Shown: one piece after another, positions 33,583 to 42,428 of the stretch
How positions within the stretch are numbered: the stretch's first letter is position 1
Layout of the letters: each line of letters starts with the position of its first letter
NCBI GenBank assembly: GCA_964390725.1
Contig: CAYMIW010000022.1
Span: forward strand, 1 to 47,075
Direction of reading: 5' to 3'
DNA: 47,075 nucleotides
Origin: JAABTH01 sp964390725
Lineage (GTDB): Bacteria > Bacillota > Dethiobacteria > DTU022
Made by a program: the position numbers and the translations under genes
The notes under the pieces: model-generated
What the model was told of the DNA's origin: nothing
Database searches by the model: none
Seen by the model: only the letters and a program-made list of their open reading frames with translations

Positions 33583-34065
33583 ATGAAAGCGCCTTCTTAC
33601 CATAAGAGGCTGATGCTGCTTGAAGAGATCATTTCTGACGGCGTTAAGCTCTTTAAAATGCTTTCTGATTCAGAAGAACAGCTACGAAAACAGCTGATAA
33701 CGGGTGATCACCAGGCCCTCATCGATGCGGAAAAAAAACGTTCCTTAATACAAAACCAGGTAGCAGCCCTGGAAGAAAGAAGGATGCACCTGGTTCCTGA
33801 AGGTACAGGTCTTCAGGAGTATATTAAAACGACAATTGGCAAAAGCAGCCAACCACAACTATTATCCCAGTTGGATCAAATCGTTAAAGAACTGCAAAAC
33901 ATCAGAGTTGTCAATGAAGTAAACCGCAGTCTCCTTCAAGAGAGATTGCGTTTTTCTAAAGAGCTGCGCAAATCATTTCAAACAACAAAATTAACTTATG
34001 ACAGGCGAGGAAAGCTTAAGAATGGCGATGATGATCCGATAAAGAACTTAGACCGCAATTGTTAG
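33583..34065 (+). CDS. flgN: FlgN family flagellar chaperone
   Basis: 160 residues, mostly helical coiled coil (EEQLRKQLITGDHQALIDAE, then QNQVAALEERR). Gene order flgM-flgN-flgK-flgL is standard, and FlgN keeps FlgK and FlgL soluble and export-ready. The last 20 residues are charged and probably flexible, like the client-binding tail of FlgN. ATG 33583 follows AAAGGAAGG. Confidence 0.85.
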   Translation: MKAPSYHKRLMLLEEIISDGVKLFKMLSDSEEQLRKQLITGDHQALIDAEKKRSLIQNQVAALEERRMHLVPEGTGLQEYIKTTIGKSSQPQLLSQLDQIVKELQNIRVVNEVNRSLLQERLRFSKELRKSFQTTKLTYDRRGKLKNGDDDPIKNLDRNC

Positions 34066-34092
34066 CAGTTTTTTTACAAAGGAGATTTTACA

Positions 34093-35490
34093 ATGTCAAC
34101 TATTTTCGGCTCTTTTGAAATAGGTCGTAAGGCTTTAAGAGTTCAACATAAAGGGATGGAAGTAAGTGGCCAGAATGTAGCCAATGCCAACACCCCCGGA
34201 TACAGCAGGCAGCGGGCTGAAATGGCGGCAGTCGTTTCCCCTATCGTGCCCGGTCCTTCCCTGGCCCCGGGGAGAGGTGTTGTAATAACAGATATAGTCA
34301 GGGTGAGAAGTGAATTTTATCACGCCCAGATGGTTAAAACAGGCTCGCATAAGGCATTTTGGGAAATGAAGAAAGAAACCTTCCAGGGTATTGAAGCCGT
34401 TTTCATGGAACCCGATGATTATGGGATCAATAAATACCTGGGAGATTTTTTCGATAACTGGCAGGAGCTCAGTTCCTCCCCGGAAGATATCTCTGTTCGT
34501 AACGCCCTGAGGGAAAATGCGGTAAGTTTAACCCGCTCCGTTGAGGACGTCTACCTGCGCCTTGAAGATTTGCGCATTGATCTCTCCGGTGAATTATACA
34601 TGAGGGTTGATGAGGTTAACCGTATTGCCGATTCGATAGCCGAGCTAAACGAAAAACTTCGATTTATTGATGCCCTGCAGCAAAAGTCAAATGAACTGCT
34701 TGATCAGCTTGACCTGGCAGTGGAAGAGCTTTCCAAGCTGGTTGATATCAGGGTGCATCACAAGGCGAACGGAACGGTTGAAATTTTTGCCGGTGGAAGG
34801 TTGCTGGTCCAGGAAGACCAGGCATTTTACCTTGCTGTTGAGGGCGATGGCAACAGCGGCTATCAACTGGTCAGTCACCGCGGCCTGCCCCTTAAAATGG
34901 AAAGCGGCAGAGTTCTTGCCCTGATCGATGCCGCTAATACTGATATCCCGGCCATGCAGGAGGAGCTCGACCTGATTGCCGCCACCATAATTGAGGAAGT
35001 TAACAATCTGCATTTTTCCGGGTTCGGCTTACAGCAGGGAGATGGCATTAACTTTTTTAATCCTATCGGTAATCCTGATTTACCGGCATCTTTGCAGTTT
35101 AAGGTTTCTGACCTGATCATGGAAGATTCATCATACATTGCCGCTTCTTCACAATTTGGTGAACCGGGAAATGGCGAAATATCGCTTGAAATAGCCAGGT
35201 TAAGAGATTTTCGTGCAGAAGACAGGCTGAATGGTTCTTCTCTGGCCGAGTATTACCGGGGAATCGTTACCTCCATGGGAGTCCAGGCTCAGGAAAGCGA
35301 GAGGATGGTAGAGGCTTTTGGCAAAACCGAAGCCGAGTTAATCGAACTGCATCGTTCCATTGCCGGAGTTAACATGGACGAAGAAATGCTTAACATGGTT
35401 CAGTACCAGCACGCCTGGAACGCAGCAGCCCGCTACCTGAGCTACGTTGATGAAATGCTGACCATACTGTTTACCGAACTTGGACGTTAA
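34093..35490 (+). CDS. flgK: Flagellar hook-associated protein 1 FlgK
   Basis: 465 residues. N-terminal SGQNVANANTPGYSRQR and C-terminal VNMDEEMLNMVQYQHAWNAA are the paired D0/D1 coiled-coil motifs of FlgK. The central D2/D3 region is compact, making it shorter than many family members. It forms the hook-filament junction. ATG follows AAAGGAG. flgL starts 14 bases downstream. Confidence 0.96.
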   Translation: MSTIFGSFEIGRKALRVQHKGMEVSGQNVANANTPGYSRQRAEMAAVVSPIVPGPSLAPGRGVVITDIVRVRSEFYHAQMVKTGSHKAFWEMKKETFQGIEAVFMEPDDYGINKYLGDFFDNWQELSSSPEDISVRNALRENAVSLTRSVEDVYLRLEDLRIDLSGELYMRVDEVNRIADSIAELNEKLRFIDALQQKSNELLDQLDLAVEELSKLVDIRVHHKANGTVEIFAGGRLLVQEDQAFYLAVEGDGNSGYQLVSHRGLPLKMESGRVLALIDAANTDIPAMQEELDLIAATIIEEVNNLHFSGFGLQQGDGINFFNPIGNPDLPASLQFKVSDLIMEDSSYIAASSQFGEPGNGEISLEIARLRDFRAEDRLNGSSLAEYYRGIVTSMGVQAQESERMVEAFGKTEAELIELHRSIAGVNMDEEMLNMVQYQHAWNAAARYLSYVDEMLTILFTELGR

Positions 35491-35504
35491 AGGGAGGATT
35501 TGAG

Positions 35505-37370
35505 ATGCGCGTAACCCACCGCATGATAGCTGATACAGTTAATACAAATCTTCAGCGCAGCTTACGGCGTCTGGAAGTATATTCCAACCAGCTTTCAACT
35601 GGTAAAGTATTTCACAAACCGTCAGAAAATCCGGTGGGCGTAGGCAGGGTGATGGGTTATTCTGCGGCGGTCAACCGTAATGAACAGTATCGCCTCAATA
35701 TGAATCAAACCAGGGGCTGGCTGGAGAACACGGAAGCTTCGCTCCGCAACGGACTGGATGTTTTACAGCGGGTTCGGGAGCTATCGATTTACGGTGCCAA
35801 CGAAAGCCTGACAGCTGATGACCGGCGGGCTATCGCTCCTGAAATCCTTGAATTCCTGGAGCATCTGATTGGGATTGCCAACACGGAAACCAATGGGCTC
35901 TATATTTTTGGTGGTCACCAGACTTTGTCGGTTCCCTACAGAAAAGAAAAAGTCTATCATGCAGATATACTGGGCGGGGGGATCGATCCCGACAGTGCAG
36001 TAATCGCTGCAGGATTACAAAACGGCAATTATTCACTCAGCCAGAGCAGCGTAACACCCGCCGCTGATGAAGATGCAGCAGTCAGGGTAACCCAGAGTTA
36101 CCTTCAGGGTAATGCAGAGTCAATAATCGGGGAAGCAGACTGGGGCGACCTGGTTAATGGGGTCATGATCAAGCCCGGGCTGCAGGCTGGATCAACTATT
36201 ACCATCGGAGACGATTTCGTCACAGGATCGCCGGCAGAAAATTTTGTTCTTACTTTAACCTATGATGGTACAAACAATCGCTGGGATTACATCGATGATG
36301 GTGGAAACCCCCAGTCAATTGATACAGGCATTTTTAGCCACTATGGAATTACTGTCGATATTGATCAGCTGACCGGCAGTGCTGCCGATGGCGATATCAT
36401 TACCGTGGCCTCAGGGATCAGTTCGTCAGTTATGCTTGAAGTCACCGGGGTTGATTTTGAAAGCGGGCAGGTTAACTACCACTATCTGTCTCATCAGTAT
36501 GCCCTCGATGGAACATACCAGAAAGCCGAGGGAGATTTTTCACTGACCTTTGGAGATACAGCTCCGCAGTCAGTTACTTTGGGAGCGGTAACGGTAAATG
36601 TAGAAGGCCTTGGCAGTATGAATCCCTTTCTCGCTTCCGGTCTGAAAGTAGGCGACAGGGCAACTCTTGATATTCTTCCGGGCATGACGGCAGGAAGCAA
36701 TTATGATCAGGTTACAGTAAACGGTGAACACCGCACCGGCGGATCAGCCGTATCCTATTTATTTGATCAAGATAGCCTTAACGGCAGGGAGTTTGAGTTT
36801 AAATATTACAGCCTCGATACATTTGATCGATCTCCAGACAAGGGCGCCCTTTATGACGGCAGCGTAACTGTTAACTATGGAGTATTCAGTGAAGCCGAAC
36901 AGGCGTTGACCTTTTCATACGATAAAATGGGTTTTCCCGTTTATTACGGGGATTTTAACGACCGGGTCCAGGAAATCAGTCCCCACCAGGAAATGATCAT
37001 GAATTTAAGCGGTGATAAGGCTTTTGGCTCTAACAGGGAAATATTTGAAGCTGTTTATGATGTATACTGGGCGTTAATCGACAACGATCGGGAAGCGCTT
37101 GGTGACACAGCCCTGGAAAAAATGGATCGGGCTATAGATCACTTCCTGGGCAGGCTGGCAGAAGTTGGCGCCCGCTCAAACAGGGTTGATGCAATGAACA
37201 ATACCTTGTCAAACGAGAACCTTTACTTAAGAGAAGTTCGCTCCAACATCGAAGATATAGATTTGGCCCAGGTAATTACCGATTACCTGATGCAGGAAAA
37301 CGCATATAAAGCAGCCCTGTCAACGGCATCGATGATGCTTCAGCCCAGCCTTGTTGATTATTTGCGCTAG
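35505..37370 (+). CDS. flgL: Flagellar hook-associated protein 3 FlgL, with large insert
   Basis: 621 residues, about twice the usual 300. Flagellin-like N-terminus (RSLRRLEVYSNQLSTGKVFH) and C-terminus (EDIDLAQVITDYLMQENAYK) are standard. Residues about 150-480 are a large variable insert rich in Asp, Gly, Thr and Ser, with strands like TITIGDDFVTG and VTLGAVTVNVEG that suggest one or more beta-sandwich domains exposed on the outer junction surface. It is a single frame. ATG follows GGGAGG. fliW lies 27 bases after. Confidence 0.93.
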   Translation: MRVTHRMIADTVNTNLQRSLRRLEVYSNQLSTGKVFHKPSENPVGVGRVMGYSAAVNRNEQYRLNMNQTRGWLENTEASLRNGLDVLQRVRELSIYGANESLTADDRRAIAPEILEFLEHLIGIANTETNGLYIFGGHQTLSVPYRKEKVYHADILGGGIDPDSAVIAAGLQNGNYSLSQSSVTPAADEDAAVRVTQSYLQGNAESIIGEADWGDLVNGVMIKPGLQAGSTITIGDDFVTGSPAENFVLTLTYDGTNNRWDYIDDGGNPQSIDTGIFSHYGITVDIDQLTGSAADGDIITVASGISSSVMLEVTGVDFESGQVNYHYLSHQYALDGTYQKAEGDFSLTFGDTAPQSVTLGAVTVNVEGLGSMNPFLASGLKVGDRATLDILPGMTAGSNYDQVTVNGEHRTGGSAVSYLFDQDSLNGREFEFKYYSLDTFDRSPDKGALYDGSVTVNYGVFSEAEQALTFSYDKMGFPVYYGDFNDRVQEISPHQEMIMNLSGDKAFGSNREIFEAVYDVYWALIDNDREALGDTALEKMDRAIDHFLGRLAEVGARSNRVDAMNNTLSNENLYLREVRSNIEDIDLAQVITDYLMQENAYKAALSTASMMLQPSLVDYLR

Positions 37371-37397
37371 CAGTTTGCCATTACGGGAGGTATAGCC

Positions 37398-37829
37398 ATG
37401 TCATCTGAACAAACGGCGGTAGAATCAAGTCAGAGCAAATTAGTGGAGTTCATATTCCCCCGGGGTATTCCCGGCCTGGAGTTGTTTCGCCGTTTCTTGA
37501 TTGAGCCGGTGCCCGATAACAGGTTGTTTGCCATGTTAATAGCTGCCGATGATCTGTCAATAGGGATGATCATGGTTGATCCTCTGCCTTTTTTCCCAAG
37601 TTACAAGGTAGTCCTTCAACGTAACGATCGTAAAGATTTGCAGCTTAAGAAAGATCATGATCTGGTGATTTTTACCACTGTTACTGTTGAAAACGATCGG
37701 TTGTTTACCAACCTGGCTGCGCCGATCCTGGTTAATGTTGCTCAAAAGCGGGGAAAACAGCTGATAGTTCCCCATCGTTGTGACGATATGCGTGTGCCAC
37801 TTGATAGTGAGGATATTCCCGGTAGCTAA
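37398..37829 (+). CDS. fliW: Flagellar assembly factor FliW
   Basis: 143 residues. FPRGIPGLELFRRFLIEPV and DPLPFFPSYKVVL, then TNLAAPILVN, are FliW signatures. FliW binds flagellin and CsrA reciprocally, releasing or silencing CsrA repression of flagellin mRNA; csrA lies at 18853, about 18.5 kb upstream rather than adjacent. ATG follows GGGAGG. Confidence 0.93.
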   Translation: MSSEQTAVESSQSKLVEFIFPRGIPGLELFRRFLIEPVPDNRLFAMLIAADDLSIGMIMVDPLPFFPSYKVVLQRNDRKDLQLKKDHDLVIFTTVTVENDRLFTNLAAPILVNVAQKRGKQLIVPHRCDDMRVPLDSEDIPGS

Positions 37830-37865
37830 AACTCTGTTTGCTAAATATGAAAGTGGGGATGTTTC

Positions 37866-38270
37866 ATGCCTTATTTTACCAGCTGTCAAAGCGAGTATGA
37901 GCACAACAATTATGACGCATTATATAATCTGCTGGAAAGGTTGAGAGAGGCTTTTCTCAAAGAAAGGGCAGCAATTGAAATGATGAATGAAGAAGAACTG
38001 AGAGAATGTGGTTCGATGATCAGCGGCCTCTTCGGTGAGATGACCTGTTACATGGGCAGGGTCGATAAACTTCCCCAGGCAGAGCTGAAGCAGGCGGCAG
38101 AGATGCTCAGGGAAACGCGTCTGATCAGGGATGAAAATAATGTCCTGCTAAAAAAAGCTCTCAAAAGAACCGGTGCGGCGATAAAAAACAACTGTACCGG
38201 CCTGCAGGCAGCTAAGAGCTACCATAAGCAGGAGCCTGTTAAAGATCTGTTTATCAAGAAAAATTGCTGA
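37866..38270 (+). CDS. Small helical flagellar-operon protein, FlgN/FliT-like
   Basis: 134 residues. Two or three long helices (LYNLLERLREAFLKERAAIE, then KQAAEMLRETRLIRDENN) and a basic, Lys-rich tail resemble flagellar export chaperones, but there is no specific family match I can name. It is the last gene of the flgM operon, between fliW and the riboswitch. Weak FlgN/FliT-type role inferred from size, helices and position. ATG 37866 follows a weak GTGGGGATG region. Confidence 0.6.
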   Translation: MPYFTSCQSEYEHNNYDALYNLLERLREAFLKERAAIEMMNEEELRECGSMISGLFGEMTCYMGRVDKLPQAELKQAAEMLRETRLIRDENNVLLKKALKRTGAAIKNNCTGLQAAKSYHKQEPVKDLFIKKNC

Positions 38271-38441
38271 ATAACAACCAACCCCCAACACTACGCATGA
38301 TCACCTGCTGCTGGCTAACAGTTATTTATAAAAAAATAATTCTTCTTTTAGAAGGATCTGCAAGAAGAGCGTCGAAGTATGAAAACCCGGGTTAAAGTTA
38401 AGTAGTAAAGAAAACAATTTTTGTGAATATTTAAAAATACC

Positions 38442-38470
38442 TTGACCGGTAGATGAATAATTTGCTATAA
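38442..38470 (+). promoter_or_regulatory. Sigma-A promoter of the flgB operon
   Basis: TTGACC (38442-38447) and TATAAT (38465-38470) are exactly 17 bases apart, five of six and six of six to consensus. Transcription would begin near 38477, about 14 bases upstream of the aptamer. The preceding gap 38271-38441 shows no gene. Confidence 0.85.
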
Positions 38471-38487
38471 TGCATTCGTTACTGACT

Positions 38488-38560
38488 GTTAATGGCAAAC
38501 CTGTAGTAATACAGGGGCGCAAAGCCATGGGTCCAGGAAGCGGATTGCCAGGTTGCCGGT
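38488..38560 (+). promoter_or_regulatory. c-di-GMP-I (GEMM) riboswitch upstream of flgB
   Basis: P1 pairs GGCAA (38493-38497) with TTGCC (38552-38556). The next hairpin, CCTGTA/TACAGG (38499-38514), has the GNRA tetraloop GTAA. GCAAAGCC and ATGGGTCC follow (38518-38532), then P2 partner GGATTGCCAGG. All major consensus elements are present. GGTTGCC (38550-38556), the P1 3-prime strand, can instead pair with GGCAGCC (38598-38604) in the terminator, so ligand binding should favour termination (OFF switch). A c-di-GMP-I riboswitch ahead of flgB is also known in Clostridioides difficile. Confidence 0.9.
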
Positions 38561-38594
38561 CTTATAGATGGGTGAAGTGCCCCTAACTATAACC

Positions 38595-38621
38595 AGAGGC
38601 AGCCTAAGGGCAGCCTCTTTT
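38595..38621 (+). terminator. Riboswitch-controlled terminator before flgB
   Basis: AGAGGC-A-GCC (38595-38604), loop TAAG, GGC-A-GCCTCT (38609-38618), then TTTT. The stem has one A-A mismatch. Its 5-prime arm can alternatively pair with the aptamer 3-prime strand. Confidence 0.85.
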
Positions 38622-38644
38622 GATTAAAAACGGGAGGTGTAGAG

Positions 38645-39049
38645 GTGTTCTTTCTTCATGATGAAACAACAGGTCGGTTGATCAAAGGGCTTGATGCAGC
38701 GGCCCTGCGCCAGCAGGTGACTGCTCACAATCTGGCCAACCTGAATACTCCCAATTTTAACCGTAGCGATGTATCTTTCGAGGATGAGCTGATGCGGGCC
38801 CGCCAGCAGGCTGATACACCCCTGGCCAGAACCCATGAGAAACATTTTCCGATTACCCCTGGTCCGGAGATAAATCCAACAATTAAAACTGATACCACCA
38901 CTACCCGCAGGATAGATGGTAACAATGTCGATATAGAACGTGAAATGCTCAATCTTGTCAGTAATCAGCTGCGTTATAACACATATGTACAGAGGCTTAA
39001 TGGCCGTTTTGACAACTGGCGTTATGTGATTAACGAAGGGAGGCGTTAA
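38645..39049 (+). CDS. flgB: Flagellar proximal rod protein FlgB
   Basis: 134 residues, usual length. LRQQVTAHNLANLNTPNFNR is the N-terminal rod/hook motif (asparagine-rich NLAN) and VDIEREMLNLVSNQLRYNTY the C-terminal helix. First gene of the riboswitch-controlled basal-body operon. GTG 38645 is 7 bases after GGGAGG. Confidence 0.95.
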   Translation: MFFLHDETTGRLIKGLDAAALRQQVTAHNLANLNTPNFNRSDVSFEDELMRARQQADTPLARTHEKHFPITPGPEINPTIKTDTTTTRRIDGNNVDIEREMLNLVSNQLRYNTYVQRLNGRFDNWRYVINEGRR

Positions 39050-39052
39050 ATA

Positions 39053-39514
39053 GTGAGTTTTTTCCCTGAGTTTCGTATTTCCGGTTCAGCCCTTACCGCA
39101 GAGAAAACCAGGCTTGATGTTATTGCCGGAAACCTGGCGAACATGAATACAACGCGCACGCCAGAGGGCGGTCCCTATAAGAGAAGGACCGTGGTCTTTT
39201 CAGAAGACCTGGCGGCAAGCCGCAGCAGGCGAGCAATAGTTACACCATTTGTTCCCAGCTCAGCCACAGGCGGTGCATACAGGGGACAGGGGGTTCGTGT
39301 TGATCAAATACTTGCCGACCACCGTGATCCGATGATGGTATACGATCCCGAACATCCTGATGCCGGAGAGGATGGATATGTCTTATATCCCAATGTTGAG
39401 CTGGCCAAAGAAATGACCGATATGATCACCGCTCAGCGTTCCTATGAAGCCAATGTTACAGCCGTTCAGACTGCAAAGAGCATTTATACCAAAGCCTTGG
39501 AAATAGGAAGATAG
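39053..39514 (+). CDS. flgC: Flagellar proximal rod protein FlgC
   Basis: 153 residues. IAGNLANMNTTRTPEGGPYKR and the C-terminal VELAKEMTDMITAQRSYEAN are FlgC signatures. Part of the rod through the cell wall. Starts 3 bases after flgB with GTG; GGGAGG lies inside the flgB end. Confidence 0.96.
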   Translation: MSFFPEFRISGSALTAEKTRLDVIAGNLANMNTTRTPEGGPYKRRTVVFSEDLAASRSRRAIVTPFVPSSATGGAYRGQGVRVDQILADHRDPMMVYDPEHPDAGEDGYVLYPNVELAKEMTDMITAQRSYEANVTAVQTAKSIYTKALEIGR

Positions 39515-39525
39515 GGGGTTGAGAG

Positions 39526-39828
39526 GTGGTTGTTAATTCTGTTAACAGGGCAGATGCATTTATTGACAGAAACATTGTTTTACAAACCAGGAATCCTGAG
39601 GAGTCGGATCCGAGCTTTGCCGATGCTCTACGAGGTGTTCTTGGTCAGGTTAACCGCCTCCAGGTTGAAGCGGATGCAGCAACCGAACAACTGATGAGTG
39701 GAAACATTGAAAACCTGCACCAGGTGATGATTAAAGCTGAAGAAGCTCAGCTAAGCCTCCAGTTTACCGTTCAAGTTGTAAACAAGGTTCTACAGGCTTA
39801 CCAGGAGATTGCAAGGATGCAGATATAG
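39526..39828 (+). CDS. fliE: Flagellar basal-body protein FliE
   Basis: 100 residues. SFADALRGVLGQVNRLQVEA and VMIKAEEAQLSLQFTVQVVN, then VLQAYQEIARMQI, are the FliE helices. FliE links the MS ring to the rod. GTG start 39526, 11 bases after flgC. Confidence 0.95.
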   Translation: MVVNSVNRADAFIDRNIVLQTRNPEESDPSFADALRGVLGQVNRLQVEADAATEQLMSGNIENLHQVMIKAEEAQLSLQFTVQVVNKVLQAYQEIARMQI

Positions 39829-39843
39829 TAACGAGGTGTACTG

Positions 39844-41409
39844 ATGGCTGATGAAGTAAATGTTCAGGCAGAAGAAGCAGAAAATACTGGTTCCCTGGCC
39901 AGGATATGGAACGGGTTACTTCCCCCCGTTCGTTTTGGTATTTTGGCGGTTGGAGCACTGGTTATTGTTATGATCATAATTTTTTCAATCAGCAATGCGA
40001 CTCCTGCCCAGATGGAAGTATTGTTTCATCGGCTTGATCCGGTTCAGGCCCGTGATATTGCCGCTCACCTAGATGAGATCGGTGTAACTTATCAGATAGC
40101 CGATGATGGCAGCACTATTCTTGTTCCCCGTGATCAGCGTGATCGTTTGCGATTGACCTTGTCTCCTGACCTTTATGCCCAGGGTATCGGTTTTGCTCTT
40201 TTTGAAAATGGAGGAATGGTTGCCAGTGATTTTGAAAGAAGAGCCCAGTGGCAGATTGCCCTGGAGGAAGAATTAAGGCGTACTATAGCCAGCCTGGATT
40301 CAGTTGATCAGGCCAGGGTTCACTTGGTAATAACCGAAGAAGGGGTTTTTATCAGGGAAAGGCAAGATCCTTCCGCCTCCATATTTCTCAGGCTAAAACC
40401 CCTGGCTTCTTTAACAGATGGCCAGGTAAGAGGCATACTTAGCCTGGTTGCCGGAAGCGTGGAAGGGTTAAAACCTGAAAATGTTACAATAGTAGATTCT
40501 ACAGGAAATATTTTATATGATGCTTTCGCTGCTATTGATGATCTTTCAGTATCGCTGGCAGTGGAAGGTAATTTGAAGCTGAAACGTCAGTTTGAAACAG
40601 AATTGGAAAGAAGATTACGCTCGATCCTTGAACAGGTTTATGGTCCCGGACGGGCTGTAGCTATGGTTTCTGCCGATCTTGATTTTGATTCCCGGGAAAC
40701 AACAGTAGTAAGTTATGAAGACAATCCAGTCACTCGTTCCACTCACCGGCTTGAAGAAAGATCTGAAAACCTGGGTGTGCAGGGAGAAGAGGTGGGAGAA
40801 CCCAATATTCCGGGCCAGGCTGCGGTTATCGGTGACGGAGGTGGCGACTCCTTTTATGAAAGAATAGAAGAAATTGTAAACTACGAAGTTGGGGAAACCC
40901 GTGAATATATAGCTGCTGCTCCGGGCCAGGTAATGCGGCTTTCCACCGCGGTGATAATCGATAGCGATGGAAATGATCCTTTCCTGGAGGAACAGGTGGT
41001 AGATTTGGTTAATTCTGCTATCGGTGTTAATGAAGCAAGGGGAGATACGGTTAGTGTCCAGCTTCTTCCTTTTGACAGCGACTGGATACCTGATCCGGAC
41101 GCTGTGGTTGATACTCCCGAAGTAGTGGCTTTTCCGTTAATTTATGCAGTTATTGCCGGACTGGCGCTTTTACTTATTCTGCTTGTTATTTTCCTGATCA
41201 TGAGGAAAAGAAGGGCAGCAGCCTATGAAGAAGAAATTGATCTTGACGAGTATTCACTGGAAGAGCAGCTTGAAGCAAGGATGAAGCAGGAAGACGTTGA
41301 GAAAGAATCCAGTGAAGCAGAAAGCAAGGCTCAATCAATCCGAAAACTGGCCAAGGAAGAACCGGAAAGTGTGGCTGGTTTACTTAAAACCTGGTTGGCG
41401 GAGGAATAA
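39844..41409 (+). CDS. fliF: Flagellar MS-ring protein FliF
   Basis: 521 residues. Two membrane segments (about 36-57 and 432-453) flank the extracytoplasmic ring-building motifs (LVPRDQRDRLRLTL, RTIASLDSVDQARVHLVI). The cytoplasmic C-terminal tail, LAKEEPESVAGLLKTWL, binds FliG. The stop overlaps the fliG start (TAATG). Confidence 0.96.
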   Translation: MADEVNVQAEEAENTGSLARIWNGLLPPVRFGILAVGALVIVMIIIFSISNATPAQMEVLFHRLDPVQARDIAAHLDEIGVTYQIADDGSTILVPRDQRDRLRLTLSPDLYAQGIGFALFENGGMVASDFERRAQWQIALEEELRRTIASLDSVDQARVHLVITEEGVFIRERQDPSASIFLRLKPLASLTDGQVRGILSLVAGSVEGLKPENVTIVDSTGNILYDAFAAIDDLSVSLAVEGNLKLKRQFETELERRLRSILEQVYGPGRAVAMVSADLDFDSRETTVVSYEDNPVTRSTHRLEERSENLGVQGEEVGEPNIPGQAAVIGDGGGDSFYERIEEIVNYEVGETREYIAAAPGQVMRLSTAVIIDSDGNDPFLEEQVVDLVNSAIGVNEARGDTVSVQLLPFDSDWIPDPDAVVDTPEVVAFPLIYAVIAGLALLLILLVIFLIMRKRRAAAYEEEIDLDEYSLEEQLEARMKQEDVEKESSEAESKAQSIRKLAKEEPESVAGLLKTWLAEE

Positions 41410-42428
41410 TGGCAAATTCAGTTGCGACAAAAAAAGTATCAGGTCTGAGGAAAATTGCGATCTTTTTGCTCGCTCTGGGCCCCAACATGTCAGCCTCCAT
41501 TCTGAAGCACTTCAATGAAGCCGAAATTGAAAAAATCAGCATGGAAATAGCTAACACAACCCGGGTTGAGCGGGGAAACCTTGATGATGTTCTCAATGAG
41601 TTTTTAGCCATACATGAAGCCCAGCAGTACATGGTTAACGGTGGTTATGATTATGCCAGGGAAATTTTAGAGCAAACTCTTGGTCCGCAGAAAGCCGCAG
41701 ACCTGATGAAGCGCCTGAAAGAGTCAAGCAAGGTTAAACCATTTACCTTTGTGCGCAATGCCGATGCCAAACAGCTGGTTAACATGATTAGTCAGGAACA
41801 CCCGCAAACAATAGCGTTTATCCTTTCTTATCTCGATTCAGATCAGGCTGCCACGGTACTGGCTGAACTTCCCCAGGAGATTCAGAGCGATATAGCAAGG
41901 AGAATAGCTTTGATGGAACGCACTTCCCCCCAGATTATTAAAGGAGTGGAGAGTGTTATGAAAGAAAGGTTATCTACTATTTTTCAACAGGATTTTACTA
42001 CTGCCGGAGGAATAGGCGCCGTAGTAGATATTCTTAATAATGTGGACAGGGGAACTGAGAAGCTGATCCTGGAAGAGCTGGAAAAAGAGGATGCAGAATT
42101 AGCCGAAACAATCAGGCAGCAAATGTTTATCTTTGAAGACATTGTCAATCTTGACGACGCATCAATACAGCGTATTGTCCGCGACCTGGACAATAATGAT
42201 ATAGCCATGGCCCTTAAAGGAGCCAGTGAAGAAGTTAAAAACCGCATCTTCAAAAATATTTCCAAGCGGGCCGGCGAGATATTGGAAGAAAATATGGAGT
42301 TTATGGGTCCGGTCAGGTTGCGTGAAGTTGAAGAAGCACAGCAGAGAGTTGTTGCTGTTATCAGGCGCCTGGATGAAAGTGGTGAAATTATTATTTCGCG
42401 GGGTGGCGACGATGCGATTATCGCTTAG
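41409..42428 (+). CDS. fliG: Flagellar motor switch protein FliG
   Basis: 339 residues, usual length. SQEHPQTIAFILSYLDSDQA is the middle-domain EHPQ motif that contacts FliM, and the C-terminal RGATEEV-like torque helix is present as GASEEVKNRIFKNISKRAGE. N-terminal domain meets FliF. FliG is also the known partner of FlhG-type ATPases through FliM/FliY, of interest given the HU-ATPase here. Overlaps fliF by one base and fliH by 17. Confidence 0.97.
   Translation: MANSVATKKVSGLRKIAIFLLALGPNMSASILKHFNEAEIEKISMEIANTTRVERGNLDDVLNEFLAIHEAQQYMVNGGYDYAREILEQTLGPQKAADLMKRLKESSKVKPFTFVRNADAKQLVNMISQEHPQTIAFILSYLDSDQAATVLAELPQEIQSDIARRIALMERTSPQIIKGVESVMKERLSTIFQQDFTTAGGIGAVVDILNNVDRGTEKLILEELEKEDAELAETIRQQMFIFEDIVNLDDASIQRIVRDLDNNDIAMALKGASEEVKNRIFKNISKRAGEILEENMEFMGPVRLREVEEAQQRVVAVIRRLDESGEIIISRGGDDAIIA

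Noticed and set aside
42226..42411. Extended FliH start inside fliG
   Set aside because: It would overlap fliG by about 200 bases; ATG 42412 fits the tight operon spacing.
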